The translations under genes were made by a program, and so were the position numbers. The notes below the pieces were generated by a model. That model had not been told where the DNA came from. It did no database searches and saw only the letters and a list, made by a program, of their open reading frames with translations. Shown here piece after piece: positions 17,859 to 20,839 of a stretch of DNA of 20,839 bases; within the stretch, counting starts at the first letter, position 1; every line of letters begins with the position of its first letter. The stretch comes from a virus, in the IMG/VR virus record IMGVR_UViG_3300038855_000067, positions 1-20,839 of that record. One strand, 5' to 3'.

Positions 17859-17877
17859 TTTTACCGACTTTTTGTTT

Positions 17878-17885
17878 TATTTATA
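17878..17885 (-). promoter_or_regulatory. T4-type late promoter (TATAAATA) for gp8
   Basis: A perfect TATAAATA on the minus strand lies 6 bases after the stop of the gp7-position gene. With initiation about 6 bases downstream, the leader to the gp8 ATG at 17858 is about 14 bases. It probably drives gp8 and the downstream DUF4815 gene. Confidence 0.72.
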
Positions 17886-17891
17886 TTTGAA

Positions 17892-20839
17892 TTAGTATGA
17901 CTCTTTAAGGTCCCTACTTCTGATGATAACTGGACCAGTTATAATACCAGTTATTCCATCATTAATGTTTGCGTTAAACGAAGAAGTACCCTGTTTAACG
18001 AAATCATATACACGACCCCAAGAGTAATTTCCAAAGTAAGAACTAGAACCAATACTAATACCTTGATTAGAACTTACACTTACAGTTACTCTTCTTAAAG
18101 CAGTCTGTCCAATTCCAAGTGCTGGAGCTAATACTGTTTCTACACTTTGTACTCTGTATATATTATCTATAAATGAAGTACCAATACCAACAGTTGTTAT
18201 TCCTGTGGCATCTGCATAAGCAGTTAAACCATTACCAACATTACCATTATTAACAATGAAATAATATCCAGTTTGAATACCACTAACAGTAGTTGCAACA
18301 GATACAACAGAAGTGTCTCTGAAAACAGAACCTTTGGGTATATAGAAGTCAAATGTAATACCAGTTGTAGCAATACCAACGACTGTTGTTGTTCCTATAC
18401 CTGTTATAATACCAAAGTCTCCACCATATTTAATGCTGGTTATAGTCTCATCTTTTTGAGCTTCAGATTCAATAAGAACAGTTGGAGGACTTGTATTTGT
18501 ATATCCAGCACCAGCAGCTACAACAGATACAGAAGATACTGTTCCCACTCCAGATATTGTAGCAATTGCAGTTGCATTTGTTAATGCAGTAGTTCCTATA
18601 CCTGCAAATACAGTTCCTATACCTGCAGTTACACCAATAGAAACATGAGGAACAGCAGTAAATCCAGAACCACCATCAGAAATAACAACACTTGATATAG
18701 TTCCAGCAGCAGAAACAACTGCTGTTGCTGCAGCACCAGTTCTTACTGTTCTATCAACAATAAGAACTTTCTGTTTTGTTTCTACAATATCATCTGTTTC
18801 ATCGAATAATGGAGAAGCACTATCAGTAAAGAACTCAGTGGAAGCAGAAGAAACATTACTTATAATGTATGCAGTAGGTCTAATACCAGCTTCTAATTCT
18901 GGTCTATCCTTCCCAACCTGAATTGCATCAATAACAACATCAGATGTTTGTTTTTTCCAAGTTACTGGTCTCTTTACAGATCTACTTGTACTAATACCTG
19001 GTCCAATGTAAGTATTGGTATCAACAGCATCAGCAGTAGTAATACCAGTAACTGTTCTTGGTTCTTGTTGATGTTCGTCATAAAGTCCTTCTTCTGGGAA
19101 CTTATTAATAGTCAAATCATCACCAGGTTTTATAGTTTCTAAAATATCAACCTCAGTAATATCATGTTCTGCACCTCTATAGAAGTAAATTCTTACTTTA
19201 TCTCCTTGTTTTGGAGGTTCAGAGAATGTGATTTGTGAACCACCAACAAGTTGATAACTCTCAAAAGGAATCTGTAGAACATCATTTAAAAATATTATTG
19301 TATTATCTTCTACTTTAATTGGAGAACCTTTTTCTGCTCTAAGTGTAATAGGAGTTTCAGCAGCACCAATGGTTCTAGTTAATGGGAATACAGTTCTAAC
19401 ACCATCAAATAGATCTTCAAAACTATTCATTCTTTCAAGTTCACCAAATGTCCATCCAGAGAAACTATCATTAAAGACTTCATCAACAGTCAAATTAAAT
19501 GCTGCAAATGAAGCGCCTGCTGAACTATCTGTTGGAATACCAGCTTGACCTCCAGTTTCAAGGGTTAAAACATCTGTAACTCTATAGTTATAACCATAAT
19601 TTGTAATAGTCCAATCAATGATACTAGATCCAGCACCAACTACAACAGAAATAGATGCACCTACACCTGTAGGACTACCTGTTAATTTTATATTTTCATA
19701 GTTAAGTGGTGGATCAAACTCTAAAGATGGTGGAGAAGCAGAACTAAATCCAGAACCACCACCATTAGTAATGGTAACTGAAGTCACTATACCTGCAGTA
19801 ACATTCGCTTTACCAATGGTTACAATACCAGAACTTCCAATAGCATTAACTATAATATTTGTCTGAAGTCCCACTCTATAACCCGAACCACTATTTCCAA
19901 TAGAAACAGATTCAATTGTTCCAGCAGCGGATACAATAGCAGTACCACCTGCAGAAACTAAATTTTGATATCCAAATGATTCTGTTTCAGCAACAGAAAC
20001 AATAACACCACCTCTAGGAATAGATGATACATTAACATCATAACCTACAGATACTCCAGCACCAGTGAAACTTATAGATGTAATACCAGCAGTTTCAACA
20101 ACCTTATAATCAAGAGCAGGATTCTGGAAGATTTCATTTATAAGAACAACACCAGTATTAGTTGCAAACCCAGTTATATCCTGTCCTTGAGATTTAACAA
20201 CAAAGGATGTAGATAAACCAGTAAATTGATTTGCAAAAGTATCAAACACAAAGTTATTTGAATATGTATCAATAGTTCCTTGAGGAACACCACTTCTAAG
20301 GAAAGCTCTAGCAGCAAATGTGGATGTAGTTGTTAAACCTGCAGGTCCTTTAGCACCTTTAGGAGCATTAGTAAAGTTAATTGAATCCTTAACTATTTGA
20401 TAGTTACCAAGATATTTGGTAACAGTATCATTAGCACTATGATTCGCAAGAGTTGAGTTAAGTTGAGCTCTCTTAACAAGAACTTGATTTGTAGATCCAA
20501 TACCAACAGTATCAATCTTCATGAACTCATCATTTACCTTAATAACATCACCCGAATAGAAGGTTGTTATACCAGATAATGTAATATAATCAGTAATAGT
20601 TGATGCATCAAATGCTAATGTTGTATTAACTGGAGACTGAATAACAGGACTTTGAAGATTGTTATCTAGAGTTACCATCAACTTAGAATTTAAATCTTGT
20701 GATGTAAATGTATGAGTTGTACCAATACCAACAGAATTAATATCCAATACTGATGGAATATCTTGAAGTGCCTCGGTTGCAGTTCCAGAAACTTTAAACT
20801 TATTCTCAGCAATCTTAACTGCATAAACTGTAGATGGAA
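17892..20839 (-). CDS. Large virion protein at the gene 7 position, 5' end off the window
   Basis: The frame is open from the right edge to a TAA at 17892, at least 981 residues. The first in-frame start-like codon, a TTG at 20747, is not the real start because 30 coding residues lie upstream of it (TVYAVKIAENKFKVSGTATE). The size and position before gp8 match T4 gp7 (1032 residues), a baseplate wedge protein, but no direct similarity to T4 gp7 is evident to me. Numbering from the TTG, features include the shared module at 50-112 and two similar tail modules with QxPxxxY cores (INEIFQNPALDY near 205; LNDVLQIPFESYQLVGG near 486). GxGY repeat blocks lie at 263-397 and 672-757. The C-terminal domain contains YFGNYSWGRVYDFV near 910. 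A baseplate wedge role is inferred from position. Confidence 0.85.
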   Translation of the reverse strand, partial: PSTVYAVKIAENKFKVSGTATEALQDIPSVLDINSVGIGTTHTFTSQDLNSKLMVTLDNNLQSPVIQSPVNTTLAFDASTITDYITLSGITTFYSGDVIKVNDEFMKIDTVGIGSTNQVLVKRAQLNSTLANHSANDTVTKYLGNYQIVKDSINFTNAPKGAKGPAGLTTTSTFAARAFLRSGVPQGTIDTYSNNFVFDTFANQFTGLSTSFVVKSQGQDITGFATNTGVVLINEIFQNPALDYKVVETAGITSISFTGAGVSVGYDVNVSSIPRGGVIVSVAETESFGYQNLVSAGGTAIVSAAGTIESVSIGNSGSGYRVGLQTNIIVNAIGSSGIVTIGKANVTAGIVTSVTITNGGGSGFSSASPPSLEFDPPLNYENIKLTGSPTGVGASISVVVGAGSSIIDWTITNYGYNYRVTDVLTLETGGQAGIPTDSSAGASFAAFNLTVDEVFNDSFSGWTFGELERMNSFEDLFDGVRTVFPLTRTIGAAETPITLRAEKGSPIKVEDNTIIFLNDVLQIPFESYQLVGGSQITFSEPPKQGDKVRIYFYRGAEHDITEVDILETIKPGDDLTINKFPEEGLYDEHQQEPRTVTGITTADAVDTNTYIGPGISTSRSVKRPVTWKKQTSDVVIDAIQVGKDRPELEAGIRPTAYIISNVSSASTEFFTDSASPLFDETDDIVETKQKVLIVDRTVRTGAAATAVVSAAGTISSVVISDGGSGFTAVPHVSIGVTAGIGTVFAGIGTTALTNATAIATISGVGTVSSVSVVAAGAGYTNTSPPTVLIESEAQKDETITSIKYGGDFGIITGIGTTTVVGIATTGITFDFYIPKGSVFRDTSVVSVATTVSGIQTGYYFIVNNGNVGNGLTAYADATGITTVGIGTSFIDNIYRVQSVETVLAPALGIGQTALRRVTVSVSSNQGISIGSSSYFGNYSWGRVYDFVKQGTSSFNANINDGITGIITGPVIIRSRDLKESY
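18475..18730 (-). repeat. GxGY repeats, second block of the gp7-position protein
   Basis: Two units with cores SDGGSGFTAVPHVSIG and AAGAGYTNTSPPTVLIES are each preceded by a near-identical strand (AVVSAAGTISSVVI, ISGVGTVSSVSVV). Confidence 0.82.
19557..19957 (-). repeat. GxGY repeats, first block of the gp7-position protein
   Basis: Three units have cores GNSGSGYRVGLQTNIIV, NGGGSGFSSASPPSLEF and TNYGYNYRVTDVLTL. The strand AIVSAAGTIESVSI before the first is nearly the same as the one before the second block, which suggests duplication within the gene. Confidence 0.82.
20412..20600 (-). repeat. Shared DE-I/R-G-H module, copy in the gp7-position protein
   Basis: The order is YITLSGITTFYSGDVIKV, then NDEFMKIDTVG, then VLVKRAQLNST and ANHSANDTV. 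It aligns position for position with the gp15 copy, although the strand linking MK and the Arg carries a VGIGST motif here. Confidence 0.7.

Noticed and set aside
17859-17891. Search for a rho-independent terminator between the gp7-position gene and gp8
   Set aside because: The gap is A/T-rich but has no GC-rich hairpin; other gaps are shorter and also show none.
20745-20747. TTG as the start of the rightmost gene
   Set aside because: The frame stays open to the window edge and the 30 upstream residues look like coding sequence of the same protein.

Overview
The window is a tightly packed block of late virion genes from a T4-like (myovirus-type) bacteriophage, all on the minus strand and read from right to left. 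The gene order and protein signatures match the marine branch of this group, meaning cyanomyoviruses of Synechococcus/Prochlorococcus or pelagimyophages of SAR11. The DNA is AT-rich (about one third G+C by eye). Several proteins (a giant DUF4815-type protein, a fibre-like protein with GDLNVTG motifs, neck proteins carrying GxGYTxxP repeats) are of kinds I know from marine T4-like phages. No auxiliary metabolic gene, tRNA or integrase is present, so the host cannot be fixed from this window.

Reading in the direction of transcription: a large virion protein that runs off the right edge and sits where T4 has gene 7 (17892-20839); baseplate wedge gp8 (16299-17858); a 2517-residue DUF4815 protein occupying the place of T4 genes 9-12 and wac (8735-16288); a 77-residue coiled-coil protein and a 121-residue beta-rich protein (8127-8735); neck proteins gp13 and gp14 (5896-8117); tail terminator/sheath stabiliser gp15 (4824-5876); small terminase gp16 (4418-4822); a fibre-like protein coupled to gp16 (2637-4421); a Cys/Gly-Asn/Lys-rich mosaic protein (1362-2612); and the large terminase gp17, which runs off the left edge (1-1346). 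Genes cover essentially the whole window; the longest gaps are about 25-35 bases.

The layout preserves the T4 order (7)-8-13-14-15-16-17, linking baseplate, neck, tail completion and packaging. It departs from T4 in replacing the 9-12 cluster with one giant gene and in placing two extra genes between the terminase subunits. Perfect T4-type late promoter motifs (TATAAATA) lie before gp8 and before the mosaic protein/gp17 pair, with weaker versions before gp15 and the 121-residue gene. Each motif lies at or next to the stop codon of the preceding gene.

The most notable pattern is module sharing. Three small beta-rich modules recur in otherwise unrelated virion proteins: GxGYTxxP repeats in four proteins, a DE[IFM]...R...H module in three, and a GExVTGxTSGAxA module in three. 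I see no clear candidate for a wholly new system such as a defence or CRISPR locus. The under-described parts are the shared modules, the giant DUF4815 protein and the two genes between gp16 and gp17.
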